Source of the DNA: Paraglaciecola chathamensis S18K6
Lineage (GTDB): Bacteria > Pseudomonadota > Gammaproteobacteria > Enterobacterales > Alteromonadaceae
Assembly: GCA_000314955.1 (NCBI GenBank)
Contig: BAEM01000056.1
Span: 172,092 to 236,091, forward strand
Length of the DNA: 64,000 nt
Reading direction: 5' to 3'
Under the pieces are notes generated by a model. That model was not told the DNA's origin and searched no databases. It saw nothing but the letters and a program-made list of their open reading frames with translations. Shown in pieces: positions 18,656-28,172 of the stretch (position 1 is the first letter of the stretch; every line of letters starts with the position of its first letter). Position numbers and translations under genes: made by a program.

Positions 18656-18919
18656 TACCATTCCACGTTAATAAGTGATCACTCAGCGAGAGTTTAAAAG
18701 GGCTTAAACAAGGCGCATGACTGAATGAATAGTTGTTCTCTTTCGAAGTCATCCAACGCAGTGTAAGCCCTTTTAAAACTCGCCTACAAGGAATGCCCCA
18801 GCGGCTTTTGCTCTGCGTTCTCACTATTTGAAAGGGAACAACCATTACTACATAGCGACGCCTTAATCAAAAACCGCTGGACGCATTCTGAGGCGGTCAC
18901 TTATTAATGCGGATTGGTA
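18656..18919. mobile_element. 264-bp MITE, copy 1
   Basis: Non-autonomous element with 23-base terminal inverted repeats (18656-18678 and 18897-18919, about 20 of 23 matching, outer end TACCATTCC / GGATTGGTA). The second copy at 40568-40831 has the same length and differs at only a handful of positions. It encodes no transposase. A 65-residue open frame exists in both copies on the minus strand but looks accidental. Confidence 0.85.
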
Positions 18920-18934
18920 TTAAACATTCAGCAG

Positions 18935-19735
18935 TTAATTTAAAAAGCCATTGGTCTTCAACCAAGTATTAGCGACACTATCGATGGCCGCACCTTCTCG
19001 GCTTACCTTGTAATCTAGCTGAGCAATGATCTCGTTTGAGAAGCGCAAAGTATCTAAACGCGCTAACTGTTGTGAGCTAAACAGCGCCTTTTTATCATCA
19101 CGAATAAGTAGCACGGCCCTGTCAACTATGCCTAACAGGCCTTTGGGCTCAACAAGCTCGCGAATGGTATATTTATGGTGTAAAAACTGTGGCTTCCATA
19201 GAGGGACCACTATCCATTGCTTATTGCTGACCGCTTGCTCAAATGCACCAAAACACGCGTCTTCTGTACCTGGCGAGAAAGTGTAACCTGCATCACTTAA
19301 CCCGTATTTTTGCATCATCTGGATTGAAAAACGGGTGATGCCTGCGCCTGGGTTTATACCCTGTATATGCTTATGCATTCTGGCCATCACTTCGGGTTTT
19401 AGCAGATCACTGACCTCGTTCACAGCAGACACAGGGACATAGTCCGGTACGCCCCATAACGCATAAGGTTCATAATGTAGGCCAAGTTCGGTCACTGAAA
19501 TAACCTCTTCTACATCGGCTTTGTATATGCCGTGACTTGAGGGCAACCAAGCGGAACTGAGTAAATCGATTTTGCCTTGCTTAAGATTAATAAAATTATC
19601 TTGATGAGGAGCATATTCCCGCTGCACCTCAAACCCCATATCCTGCAAGATTTGCGTTACCAAGGCGGCAGTCATGTGATGAAATGATAAGTCGGTAACG
19701 CCCAGCTTAATGGAGTTAGATGTTAAAAAGGTCAT
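18935..19735 (-). CDS. OpuAC-type glycine betaine/proline-betaine binding protein, no signal peptide
   Basis: 266-aa substrate-binding-domain protein of the OpuAC family (ligand capture for betaine ABC importers). Seen: KLGVTDLSFHHMTAALVTQIL, GKIDLLSSAWLPSSHG, GINPGAGITRFS and WIVVPLWKPQFL. The ATG at 19735 has GGAG eight bases upstream. No signal peptide or lipobox is present and no permease or ATPase is nearby, unlike transporter subunits. It may be a cytoplasmic ligand-binding protein or a solo protein served by transporters elsewhere. Confidence 0.8.
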   Translation of the reverse strand: MTFLTSNSIKLGVTDLSFHHMTAALVTQILQDMGFEVQREYAPHQDNFINLKQGKIDLLSSAWLPSSHGIYKADVEEVISVTELGLHYEPYALWGVPDYVPVSAVNEVSDLLKPEVMARMHKHIQGINPGAGITRFSIQMMQKYGLSDAGYTFSPGTEDACFGAFEQAVSNKQWIVVPLWKPQFLHHKYTIRELVEPKGLLGIVDRAVLLIRDDKKALFSSQQLARLDTLRFSNEIIAQLDYKVSREGAAIDSVANTWLKTNGFLN

Positions 19736-19824
19736 GGTAGACACTCCGAAGTAAAATCAGCCTTATCGTCAAGGCTAGTTAAAAAATAAATTGATGGGCT
19801 AAACAGATTGGGTCAGTTAGCGGG

Positions 19825-20373
19825 TTAATCGCGCCACTTAATCGAGCACCCCATGCTGGGCGTTTGTTGCCTTGGCCCTTGACCGGTTTTAGCAATTTGG
19901 CGCATCGCATTTAGCAGCTCTGGTACGCGGTTATCGGCATTGCCCATGCGCGCATTGTCTAAACGTCCGCGATATTGCAACTCGCCTTTGGCATTGAATC
20001 CAAAGAAGTCCGGCGTGCACACGGCCCCATAACGTTTGCCTACTGATTGGTCTTCATCAACCAAATAGGGAAAAGCGAATCGGTGTTGTTCACCGAAGCG
20101 CTGCATATTCTGTGGTGAGTCAGCATCAAGGTAGTGGTAGTCGTTAGACATGATCGCCAGCACATTTATACCCTCGTCCATCAGTAACTTGGTATCACTG
20201 GCAAGACGCGCAGCGATACGTTGTACGTACGGGCAATGATTGCAGATAAAGGCAATCAATAAGCCTTTATCCCCCAACTGCTCACTTAGGGTGTAAGGCT
20301 TTCCTGTTGCGGTTTTCAGAGTGAATTCGGGTGCTTGGTAGCCAAAGTCACAGATGGGGGTGTCGAGTAACAT
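19825..20373 (-). CDS. thioredoxin-family (AhpC/TSA-like) protein
   Basis: 182-aa redoxin. The fold starts with APEFTLKTATGKPYTLSEQLGDKGLLIAF and the active-site motif is CNHCPYV (Cys44, Cys47), followed by VCTPDFFGFNAKGELQYRGRLDN. The CxxC implies disulfide chemistry; with no signal peptide it is cytoplasmic. It lies in a row of minus-strand genes (18935-23170) that may be co-transcribed, though gaps are 85-170 bases. Confidence 0.82.
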   Translation of the reverse strand: MLLDTPICDFGYQAPEFTLKTATGKPYTLSEQLGDKGLLIAFICNHCPYVQRIAARLASDTKLLMDEGINVLAIMSNDYHYLDADSPQNMQRFGEQHRFAFPYLVDEDQSVGKRYGAVCTPDFFGFNAKGELQYRGRLDNARMGNADNRVPELLNAMRQIAKTGQGPRQQTPSMGCSIKWRD

Positions 20374-20460
20374 AAAGACTCTCCAATTCGATTGACGCTA
20401 TTTTTAATACGATAAAAGTGCGCGCTTATATTAAGCGCTACTTGTGTGAGATAATGACCG

Positions 20461-20751
20461 TTAGGCTATGTGGCTCATTTCATTCAAGGTCCATGACTCT
20501 ACTGCGTTTTCAACCGCTTCACCGTATGCCTTCATGTAATCTGCGTCCATATGGTGCTGCCACGATGCGCGATTTTGCCAGTTTTCGTAAAACATAAAAT
20601 GCGCTGGATTTTCATTGTCTTGATGCAAGTTGTAATCTAAGCATCCTTCTTCAGCGCGAGTCAGCTCAATTAACTTCAGTAGCTCGCTTTTTACGAACTC
20701 TGCTTGGTCTGGTTTTGCTACTATGTTTGCCAATATCGTTAGTTTACTCAT
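20461..20751 (-). CDS. ABM-fold (antibiotic biosynthesis monooxygenase-like) protein
   Basis: 96-aa dimeric ferredoxin-like protein of the YgiN/ABM family. The core is seen: LTILANIVAKPDQAEFVKSEL, EEGCLDYNLHQDNENPAHFMFYENW, SWQHHMD. Members oxidise quinols or small aromatics without cofactors or act in heme degradation. Here it is next to a secreted propeller protein and a quinone-reductase-like MDR enzyme, which suggests quinone or reactive-carbonyl chemistry (inference). Confidence 0.82.
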   Translation of the reverse strand: MSKLTILANIVAKPDQAEFVKSELLKLIELTRAEEGCLDYNLHQDNENPAHFMFYENWQNRASWQHHMDADYMKAYGEAVENAVESWTLNEMSHIA

Positions 20752-20924
20752 GGTGTATACCTCTTTTTTGGTTTTTGCTTTTCAAAATCACTTGGAAATA
20801 ATTTGAAGTACTAGCGCAGCGCAAAATAGCCGAGTTTTAAGTGACTAGCTGTACCCTATCTCGCCACGCGCTGCGCTATTTTAACGAGCGGCTTTACCAC
20901 TAGCCGCCTCGCAATGAGTAATAT

Positions 20925-22058
20925 TTATTTATCAATCTTAATCCGTAGGATTCTATATGGCTTAGTTCCTTGCGCTTCACCCTCATTCAAGGATGCCGTG
21001 AGATGTAACTGGTTTTGAGTGACGTACAGCCAGCCATTGTCGATAGCGAATCCGTCAGGCCAAGACAACATGGTGTTATCTTGGGCGATAACCTCGACGC
21101 CTGTGCTGGTGATTTTAGTGACAGATGAATTCTCAATGTCACCCGCGTAGATAGTGCCATCGGTATCGATAACAATCCCATCTGACGGCCGTTTTTTACT
21201 GTAAAACTCTATTTTCGCATCCAACTGGTTATCATTATTCGCTGAATCAGCCAACGCGCTAGCTGGGATACGAAATAACTCGCTGCCATTGACTGTACCG
21301 AAGTAGACCCAGTCGTACTGTGCATCAATCGCGATGGGGTTCAAGCCAAGATAGATAGGATCTTTACTGCCGTCTTCGCGCTTAGCCCCCATTACAGAAC
21401 CATTAACCACGACTGTATGCTCGGGCGGCATTAGTTTTGGGTTAGTTTGCAATACACGGCGTGATTTACCTGTTTTTATATCAACCACTACAAAAGCAGA
21501 TTTAATTGCGCCAAACAGATTTCCCAACGTGGTATCGGCGATATAAATCTGCTGGCGTTTCTCGTCAATAGCGAAATCTTGCAAGAATGAATTATCCACT
21601 GTTGCGCTTTTATCGATAGGAATAATTTTGTGCAATTGATTGCTGTTGGTGTCCCATGCAACCAATTTTGCCGGGCTAGTAGCACTGCCCATGTCCAATA
21701 CCCACACGATCCCATCTGTGGTGGTGTGCACACCGATCACAGATTCAAACCCAACCTCGCCTTTCTCAGGGCCGTCTGCCCAGTCAAGAGTTGGAAAAGG
21801 CTGTAACTCGCCATTTGCCATCACTTCCACCACACGCAGCTCAGGTGCATCAAGAGGTTGTTGCGACAAAATCATACGGCCGTTTGGGGTAATGGTTAAA
21901 TTTCCCGGGCGGGTGTTGGTAATTTCAGCCACGACATCAATCTTGTTGGTTGTGACCTTGCTTGTTTCACCGTGGGCTTGGCTCACCAAAAGTGTGCTTG
22001 CTAACGTGGCAGAAACCGCAATCATGGGTTTGAATTTATTCAAAATAGTTGTTTTCAT
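20925..22058 (-). CDS. secreted major-royal-jelly/yellow-family beta-propeller protein
   Basis: 377-aa exported protein (signal peptide 1-30, cleaved near SQAHGE). It has the MRJP/yellow signature: PEKGEVGFESVIGVHTTTDG, VWVLDMG, LQDFAIDEKRQQIYIADT, YFGTVNGSELFRIP, KRPSDGIVIDTDG. Bacterial members are six-bladed propellers of uncertain, lactonase-like or ligand-binding function. It stands between the ABM protein and the MDR reductase on the minus strand, opposite a LysR gene. Confidence 0.8.
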   Translation of the reverse strand: MKTTILNKFKPMIAVSATLASTLLVSQAHGETSKVTTNKIDVVAEITNTRPGNLTITPNGRMILSQQPLDAPELRVVEVMANGELQPFPTLDWADGPEKGEVGFESVIGVHTTTDGIVWVLDMGSATSPAKLVAWDTNSNQLHKIIPIDKSATVDNSFLQDFAIDEKRQQIYIADTTLGNLFGAIKSAFVVVDIKTGKSRRVLQTNPKLMPPEHTVVVNGSVMGAKREDGSKDPIYLGLNPIAIDAQYDWVYFGTVNGSELFRIPASALADSANNDNQLDAKIEFYSKKRPSDGIVIDTDGTIYAGDIENSSVTKITSTGVEVIAQDNTMLSWPDGFAIDNGWLYVTQNQLHLTASLNEGEAQGTKPYRILRIKIDK

Positions 22059-22144
22059 GAGATATCCTCAGTCGTCAATTGGAAGTGCTACCCCTGTTTT
22101 TAGGCTATAGCACTCAAATCATTAAAAGTATGGAGTTTGGCGGC

Positions 22145-23170
22145 TTAGAAGCCTTCTAAAACAATCTTGCCGATAGCGCTTCCAGCCTCTAAGGCGGCAT
22201 GAGCTGCGCGTAGATTTTTAGCGTTTATCGTTCCCATATGCTGGCCCACGGTGGTTTGAATGTAGCCCTGGTCAATTAGGTCAGCCACACGGTTAAGCAG
22301 CGCGCTTTGCTCTTGCATATCTGCGGCGTTAAACATGGAGCGGGCAAACATAAATTCCCAATGCAAAGACAAACTCTTCATTTTCAGTTTCGTGACATCC
22401 AGAGCCTCTGGGTCGTCAATCATGGCGATTTTGCCAAACGGCGCGAGTAAATCTGTGTAGGCTTCAAAGTAGGTATCTGTGCTGTTTAAGCTAGCCACGT
22501 GAGTGACCTCGCCAATATTCAACGCTTCGATTTGCGTCTTCAGGGGCTTGCTGTGGTCGATGACATAATCAGCACCTAATTTTTTAATCCACGCACTTGA
22601 GCTTTCACGTGACGCGGTACCTATCACGGTAGCGCCTGTTACTGCTTTGGCTATTTGCACTAAAATAGAACCTACGCCCCCCGCAGCACCAACTACCAAA
22701 ATAATCTCATCTGACGTTTCTTTTGATTCGGGAGTTGTTTGTTTGATGGCTAAATGCTCGAACAAAATTTCCCACGCGGTAATTGCGGTTAGGGGCAGCG
22801 CTGCCGCTTCTGAGTCAGATAAACTCTTAGGTTTAAATCCAACAATGCGCTCATCTACCAATTGGTATTCGGCATTTGCGCCTTGGCGAGTAATATCGCC
22901 TGCGTAATAAACGATGTCACCAGGGGCGAAATGATTGGCTGATTCACCAGTGGCAACCACTTCGCCAACGGCGTCCCAACCAATGACTTTACTTTCACCT
23001 TCTGCCGGTGCCATGCCCAAACGTACTTTGTAATCTGCTGGGTTAACGGCAATACTTTTTACTTTTACCAGCAAGTCGTGACCGCTGGCGATGGGTTGAG
23101 TCAGCTCTAAATCAATCAATGACTCAGGGTTAGAAACGGGTAACGATTTGGTATATCCGATAGCTTTCAT
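22145..23170 (-). CDS. zinc-binding-type alcohol dehydrogenase / quinone reductase (MDR)
   Basis: 341-aa medium-chain dehydrogenase/reductase, complete. The GroES-like half has GESKVIGWDAVGEVVATG and YYAGDITRQGANAEYQLVDE. The nucleotide half has VVGAAGGVGSILVQIAKA (NADPH-binding glycine motif). Classical zinc cysteines are absent, so it belongs to the zinc-free quinone-oxidoreductase side. It is divergent from a LysR gene with 130 bases between, so LysR probably controls it. The frameshifted gene at 42255-43275 is its paralogue. Confidence 0.85.
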   Translation of the reverse strand: MKAIGYTKSLPVSNPESLIDLELTQPIASGHDLLVKVKSIAVNPADYKVRLGMAPAEGESKVIGWDAVGEVVATGESANHFAPGDIVYYAGDITRQGANAEYQLVDERIVGFKPKSLSDSEAAALPLTAITAWEILFEHLAIKQTTPESKETSDEIILVVGAAGGVGSILVQIAKAVTGATVIGTASRESSSAWIKKLGADYVIDHSKPLKTQIEALNIGEVTHVASLNSTDTYFEAYTDLLAPFGKIAMIDDPEALDVTKLKMKSLSLHWEFMFARSMFNAADMQEQSALLNRVADLIDQGYIQTTVGQHMGTINAKNLRAAHAALEAGSAIGKIVLEGF

Positions 23171-23300
23171 ATTGTGGCCTCACATATTTGTCGTGGTTAA
23201 GCAAAGTTGATGTGAAGATGATAGGCCTTGATTTACCACTGATAAACAGCATAATAATTGAAACATTATCAAATATTATTAGACAATAAGTGGCCCACCA

Positions 23301-24236
23301 ATGTTATTAGAAGACTTGAATGTCGTGCTAAAGGTAGCTGAATTTCGCAGCATTACTGCAGCAGCCGCCAGTTTAGATATGCGAACCGCCACGGCAAGCG
23401 CGGCTTTAAAAAGGGTTGAAAGTAGCTTAGGCGTGGACTTATTTGTGCGTACAACTCGCCACTTACGCCTATCAGCGGCAGGCGAGCGTTATCTTCCCCA
23501 TTGCCAGAACGCAATGCAAACCTTGGAGCTGGCTAAACAAAATGTAAAAGGCGATTTAGATATTATTGACGGTGAGCTGCGCATAGGCTTGTCGTCTGAT
23601 TTAGGGCGCAATTTGGTGATGCCTTGGCTTAATGAGTTCATGCAGAATTACCCTAAGTTGAGTGTTCGCGCCAATATTACTGACAGCAATATCGACTTTT
23701 ACCGCGACTCGGTAGATTTAGCCTTACGCTACGGTTCCCCCAATGATGCCAGTATGTACGGCTTTAAAATTTGCAATGTGCCGCGCATACTGTGCGCTAC
23801 GCAAACGTATTTAACTAACCACGGCACACCAACGCACCCTCACGATCTGGCCTCGCACAATGGTCTTTTTTATCAACTGCAAGACATCATCAAAGATGTA
23901 TGGGTGTTTTCCAATAAAAGCGGTGAGTACAAAGTCAAAATGAAGGGTAAACATGCCTCTAATGACGGAGATTTAGTCAGGCGTTGGTGCATTGCCGACC
24001 AAGGGCTGGCTGTGAAATCGTGTTTAGATATGTCAACAGACTTACTGAACGGCAATGTAGTACCTGTGATGGCTGATTTCGCCCCGACCCCAACCGAGCT
24101 TTGGTTAGTCTTCCCAAGTCGCCAATCCATTACACCGGCTGCCCGATTACTGCGAGATACTATTAAAACCAAATGCCATGAAATTCTCACACAGATGGTC
24201 AACACAGGTATTTTATCTAATAAGGTGTTCGATTAG
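23301..24236 (+). CDS. LysR-family transcriptional regulator
   Basis: 311-aa regulator: N-terminal winged helix (LEDLNVVLKVAEFRSITAAAASLDMRTATASAALKRVESSLGVDLFVRTTRHLRL, residues 2-57) and a C-terminal effector-binding domain. Divergent from the MDR gene at 22145-23170; the shared AT-rich intergenic region (23171-23300) is the likely operator. It presumably senses a metabolite of the neighbouring redox cluster. The last codons overlap a 15-bp tandem repeat. Confidence 0.88.
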   Translation: MLLEDLNVVLKVAEFRSITAAAASLDMRTATASAALKRVESSLGVDLFVRTTRHLRLSAAGERYLPHCQNAMQTLELAKQNVKGDLDIIDGELRIGLSSDLGRNLVMPWLNEFMQNYPKLSVRANITDSNIDFYRDSVDLALRYGSPNDASMYGFKICNVPRILCATQTYLTNHGTPTHPHDLASHNGLFYQLQDIIKDVWVFSNKSGEYKVKMKGKHASNDGDLVRRWCIADQGLAVKSCLDMSTDLLNGNVVPVMADFAPTPTELWLVFPSRQSITPAARLLRDTIKTKCHEILTQMVNTGILSNKVFD

Positions 24237-24273
24237 CCAAGGTTCGATTCGCCAAGGTTTGATTAGCCGAGTT
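24231..24273. repeat. 15-bp tandem repeat at the end of the LysR gene
   Basis: GATTAGCCAAGGTTC, GATTCGCCAAGGTTT and a third degenerate unit GATTAGCCGAGTT follow each other. The first includes the stop codon. Confidence 0.65.
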
Positions 24274-24516
24274 ATGCCGTTCAGGCGCAACATGCGCCTA
24301 TTTTAAAGCAAGAGGCTCGTTAGCTGCTTGCTTAAAAACGGCTACATAGCGACAAAAAAACGAGCCCTTACCTTCTTTTATGCAACTTACCTCACCGTTC
24401 GAGAGAATGAATCAGAGCGATTGATTCTTTCAATTATCTCAAAGCCGCTGCCTTGTTTAGAATTGCGTTATTAAATTTTCTACCCGAATTTGCCACCTTA
24501 ACGCGAGAAAGTCAGC

Positions 24517-25773
24517 ATGAAATCCCTAGCTTCAAATAACGCCATTTCCTTGAACAATGCAGCACAGCCTAAGCTTGCGCTGATTGCAGAAGGTGGCGGG
24601 CAGCGAGGGATATTCACCGCAGGAGTACTTGATGCCTGGCTTGAAGAAGGCTATGACCCATTCGATATGTTTTTTGGCACCTCGGCTGGCTCACAAAACC
24701 TCACCAGCTACCTAGCTAGACAAAAAGGTTACGCCAAACGGTTGATACGTGGCCTATCACGGCATAAGCGTTTTTTTCACTTAGGCAGAGGCCTAGTGGG
24801 TAAACACATAGTGGATTTAGATTGGTACTTTGATAAGACCACTGAAGCAAACCGTATACTTGATTTTGAAACGGCTAAACGCAGCTTAGGCACAAGAGAG
24901 CTGTTTATTACCGCCACTAATGCCCGAGATCGTAACCCCTACTTTTTAAGCCCAACGGGTGAAAGCCAGCAATGGCGAGAGTTGCTAAAGGCATCTAGCG
25001 CACTACCGTTTTTATATAAGCAAGGGGTTAAACTTACACCCTGGTTGGGCGCGAGAGCTGCCAATGAGTCGGGTGCGAAAGCAGTGAACGAGTCAACTTC
25101 AGACCTAGCAAATGGGCAAAAGTCAGGTACGCCGCAAGCAGACTTTTATCTCGATGGCGGCCTAGCAGCCCCTTTACCTGTGATTGAAGCCTATAAGCGT
25201 GGTGCACGTAAAATTGTGGTTATTCGCACTGCGGATGCACAGTTTCAGGCACAATCGGCATGGGTTCACAAACTCAGATCAGTTGTATGTAAAGCGGGCT
25301 ACTGCCCAAAAACCATTGATTACTTGGTGCAACATGAGCAAGCCTATCAGCAAGAATTAGCCTTTATTGCCAATCCACCAGCAGACGTGGAAATTGTGCA
25401 GATTTTTGCTGGTAAAAAGCTACACAGTAAGCTTCTCGGCAGCACCGACAGCGATCTTAGGCATGACCACAAAATCGGCGTAGCCGCTGGTAAAGCGTAT
25501 TTAGAGCAACAAAATGCGTTTGAGAGTAATGCATTTGAGAGCAACGCGCTAAATGCGATTAACCAAGCAGAAATAAGCGAATCTAGCGAAGCTGACTATG
25601 CTCACGATCCACAAACCCAATCTGCCCGTCTGTGGACAGAAGCACAGCTTCAGGCAATAGAGCAAGAGGAAGTGGAGCAAAAGGAAGTAACACAACAGGA
25701 AGAACACCAGCAACTTGCGCCCCGAGAGCTGGTTGCACAGCGCACACTACCACCCCAGCGCCTGTCTGCTTAA
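24517..25773 (+). CDS. patatin-like phospholipase
   Basis: 418-aa lipid acyl hydrolase with a Ser-Asp dyad. Seen: ALIAEGGGQRGIFTAG (oxyanion Gly-rich loop, 22-36), GTSAGS (nucleophile Ser57) and DGGLAAPLP (Asp213). An Ala/Ser-rich insert (about 175-207) interrupts the domain. The last 80 residues are low complexity: repeated NAFESNA, then Glu/Gln-rich (EQEEVEQKEVTQQEEHQQ). It resembles the YjjU branch of bacterial patatins. No signal peptide. Monocistronic. Confidence 0.85.
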   Translation: MKSLASNNAISLNNAAQPKLALIAEGGGQRGIFTAGVLDAWLEEGYDPFDMFFGTSAGSQNLTSYLARQKGYAKRLIRGLSRHKRFFHLGRGLVGKHIVDLDWYFDKTTEANRILDFETAKRSLGTRELFITATNARDRNPYFLSPTGESQQWRELLKASSALPFLYKQGVKLTPWLGARAANESGAKAVNESTSDLANGQKSGTPQADFYLDGGLAAPLPVIEAYKRGARKIVVIRTADAQFQAQSAWVHKLRSVVCKAGYCPKTIDYLVQHEQAYQQELAFIANPPADVEIVQIFAGKKLHSKLLGSTDSDLRHDHKIGVAAGKAYLEQQNAFESNAFESNALNAINQAEISESSEADYAHDPQTQSARLWTEAQLQAIEQEEVEQKEVTQQEEHQQLAPRELVAQRTLPPQRLSA

Positions 25774-26014
25774 CGGGTAAGGATATAAGCTCTTGATCTA
25801 ATCTGAAAGGCAGTTGTGTACGTAAAGCGGACGTAATCAAGTTAACCTCACCTCATCGATTCCGAGCCAACTGCGGAAGTAAGTTTTAACTCATATCTGC
25901 GCCAAATCTTATCAGAGACCGTACGGCTAAAAGTAAACTCAGCTTATGAATTTTTAAAGTGATACGGTAAAGTAGCACTACTCTGTTGCTATAATCCTGA
26001 CTGTGCCCCTAATA

Positions 26015-26920
26015 ATGATAAATCTAGACTATGTAAAACTATTTATTCGGGTAGCTGCCACTCACAATATATCTAAAGCTGGAGCTGAATTTGGCTTGTC
26101 ATCGGCTGTGGCTAGCGCTCATCTTAGTAAGTTAGAGGAAAGCCTGGGTATTCGTCTAATACATCGTACCACTCGAAAGGTATCGCTTACCGATGAAGGA
26201 GAGGCGTTTCTTCCACATGCTAGAGATGTTCTTGTGTCGGCTGATATAGCAGTATCGTCAGTCAGAGGGGGAGCTAAGACCAGAGGAAAATTACGAATAA
26301 CAGCGCCGGTTTCTTTTAGTCATATACACTTAATACCTGCATTAAATGAATTTATGGAGATTTTCCCTGATTTATCTGTAGAGCTTCGTCTCAGCGATAC
26401 AATAGTAGATATTGTTGAAGGTGGATTTGATATTGCGATTCGAAATGCTGAGCTAAAAGACTCTGCCTTGATAGCCAGAAAACTCGCTATAGACAATAGA
26501 ATTATCTGTGCCTCACCTGACTACCTTAAAAAGCATGGTAGGCCAATAACCCCTGAAGCACTGCAACAACATAATTGTATTAACCTAATTGGTAATGACA
26601 ATTGGCTGTTTAAAACCTCAAAGGGTCTATTAAATATTAAGACAAGAGGGGCGTTTACCACAGACAACGGCAAAGCTGTTTGCGATGCATGCTTAAACGG
26701 GATGGGGATTGTAATGTGCTCTACATGGATTGCTTACGAGCATTTAAGAGCTGGGACCTTAGTACAAATTCTTGAAGACTACCCTTTAGAGGCCGATGCC
26801 TCTATATGGGCTGTCTACCCTTCATCAAAATTGGTTGCCCCTAAGGTTCGTGCGTTTATAGATTACTTTTCTGAGCGTTATGGAAGCCCACCTTACTGGG
26901 ATAGGATACAGGAAGAGTAG
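26015..26920 (+). CDS. LysR-family transcriptional regulator
   Basis: 301-aa regulator with the HTH at the N-terminus (LDYVKLFIRVAATHNISKAGAEFGLSSAVASAHLSKLEESLGIRLIHRTTRKVSLTDEG) and a substrate-binding domain. I prefer the ATG at 26015 to the GTG at 26003; neither has a clear ribosome site. It converges with the SMP-30-like gene downstream (61 bases). The set of propeller, ABM protein and LysR repeats that at 20.5-24.2 kb. Confidence 0.85.
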   Translation: MINLDYVKLFIRVAATHNISKAGAEFGLSSAVASAHLSKLEESLGIRLIHRTTRKVSLTDEGEAFLPHARDVLVSADIAVSSVRGGAKTRGKLRITAPVSFSHIHLIPALNEFMEIFPDLSVELRLSDTIVDIVEGGFDIAIRNAELKDSALIARKLAIDNRIICASPDYLKKHGRPITPEALQQHNCINLIGNDNWLFKTSKGLLNIKTRGAFTTDNGKAVCDACLNGMGIVMCSTWIAYEHLRAGTLVQILEDYPLEADASIWAVYPSSKLVAPKVRAFIDYFSERYGSPPYWDRIQEE

Positions 26921-26981
26921 TTTACCAATATAACGGCCAAGATTATCTGACCGTTTATTCATCTGACTGTGATACTGGTGA

Positions 26982-28088
26982 TTATTTAATAGGCACCACT
27001 GATATCGTAAAAGGCGCATCAGGTTTAGTATTAACCATAGTTGACGCACCAAATGCAGCGTCAAAATTAGTTACATAGGCAATACCAGCACGTACGATAA
27101 CTTCTCCCGGCGCATCTAACATGTTTTTGCTGCCGTCGGTATTTCCGTTTTTGGCTAGCAATTTAGCTTGGCCATTCATATCAATACGGTAAACGGCATT
27201 ATCAAATAAATCGGTAATGTAAAGTGCATTAGAAGGTGCATCCCACTGGATGCCATCACTTGCGATCAAACCTTTATTAAACAGTGTGGTTTCTAGCTTA
27301 GAGCTATCTTCATTGAAAGTGCTTTTGTATATGGTGCCGTCCTCCATGATACCGGTATAAAGGTTGCCCTTTCCGTCAACTGCCAAGCCATTTGCCCCAA
27401 AACCTAGGCTACCGTTTGATTCAAATATCTCAAATAGGTGTGCGTCGTGGTTGTTTTTATTCTGATATTTAGAAATCTGTAATGGATTTTCAGCACTAAG
27501 TTCATCTAACCTTAATTTATACACACCACTTGTCGTTGATATTCCTTTCTCAGTCGCAAGTACCGTATCAGAGATAAACACATCGTTACCCCTCCAAGCT
27601 ACCGCGTTAGGAAATGAGAAACCTTTAGCAACAACGTCTACATCAATGGCTTTACCATCGATAACATTCACTCGAAGCAAACGAGATTCACCGCCAAACC
27701 ATAATTGCATGTCGGCAATATAAATGTTTCCATCTGGACCTTTAGCAATCCCCATGGGAGTGACAACACCGCTGTTTGGCTCTAAATCCTGTTGCTTAAA
27801 TGTGTACCACACAGACACTTGATTGTTGTTATCAATAAGCCCAATTGTTGGAGCCGCCGCTTTAGTTATAACACCTTGCTCTACAAGCGTTTGGTTATGT
27901 AGGTTAGGTGATGTGAACAGAATATTGTTATCTGAATCAAGCGAAAAGCTTGCTGGAGAGTTAAATTGTGCAGGTAAATCTTGCAGCGAGTATTGTTGCT
28001 GGGCTAATACTGTTTGAGAGCATGCTGACAGCGCAACAATAGTCAGCATTACACGTAATAAATTTGTATATTTGTTTAGAATTTTCAT
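26982..28088 (-). CDS. secreted SMP-30/gluconolactonase-like beta-propeller protein
   Basis: 368-aa exported protein. The N-terminus is hydrophobic with ALSACSQTVLA, readable as a lipobox (LSAC) or a signal peptidase I site. The propeller signature repeats are GPDGNIYIADMQ, FPNAVAWRGNDVFISDT, GANGLAVDGKGNLYTG and SDGIQWDAPSNALYITDL. SMP-30-like proteins hydrolyse lactones with a bound divalent metal. Its neighbour upstream is a duplicated ABM protein (85 bases), likely the same transcript. Confidence 0.78.
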   Translation of the reverse strand: MKILNKYTNLLRVMLTIVALSACSQTVLAQQQYSLQDLPAQFNSPASFSLDSDNNILFTSPNLHNQTLVEQGVITKAAAPTIGLIDNNNQVSVWYTFKQQDLEPNSGVVTPMGIAKGPDGNIYIADMQLWFGGESRLLRVNVIDGKAIDVDVVAKGFSFPNAVAWRGNDVFISDTVLATEKGISTTSGVYKLRLDELSAENPLQISKYQNKNNHDAHLFEIFESNGSLGFGANGLAVDGKGNLYTGIMEDGTIYKSTFNEDSSKLETTLFNKGLIASDGIQWDAPSNALYITDLFDNAVYRIDMNGQAKLLAKNGNTDGSKNMLDAPGEVIVRAGIAYVTNFDAAFGASTMVNTKPDAPFTISVVPIK

Positions 28089-28172
28089 GGCGTACCTTTA
28101 AATTGTTAACGTATGTGCTAAACGCAACCGATAACGATTAGATTGCTCGTATCGGCTTACTCATAAGATTGA

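Noticed and set aside
18641..18845. Open frame shared by both MITE copies (MVVPFQIVRTQSKSRW...)
   Set aside because: It starts and ends across element borders, has no ribosome site and no transposase features; a by-product of the repeated DNA.
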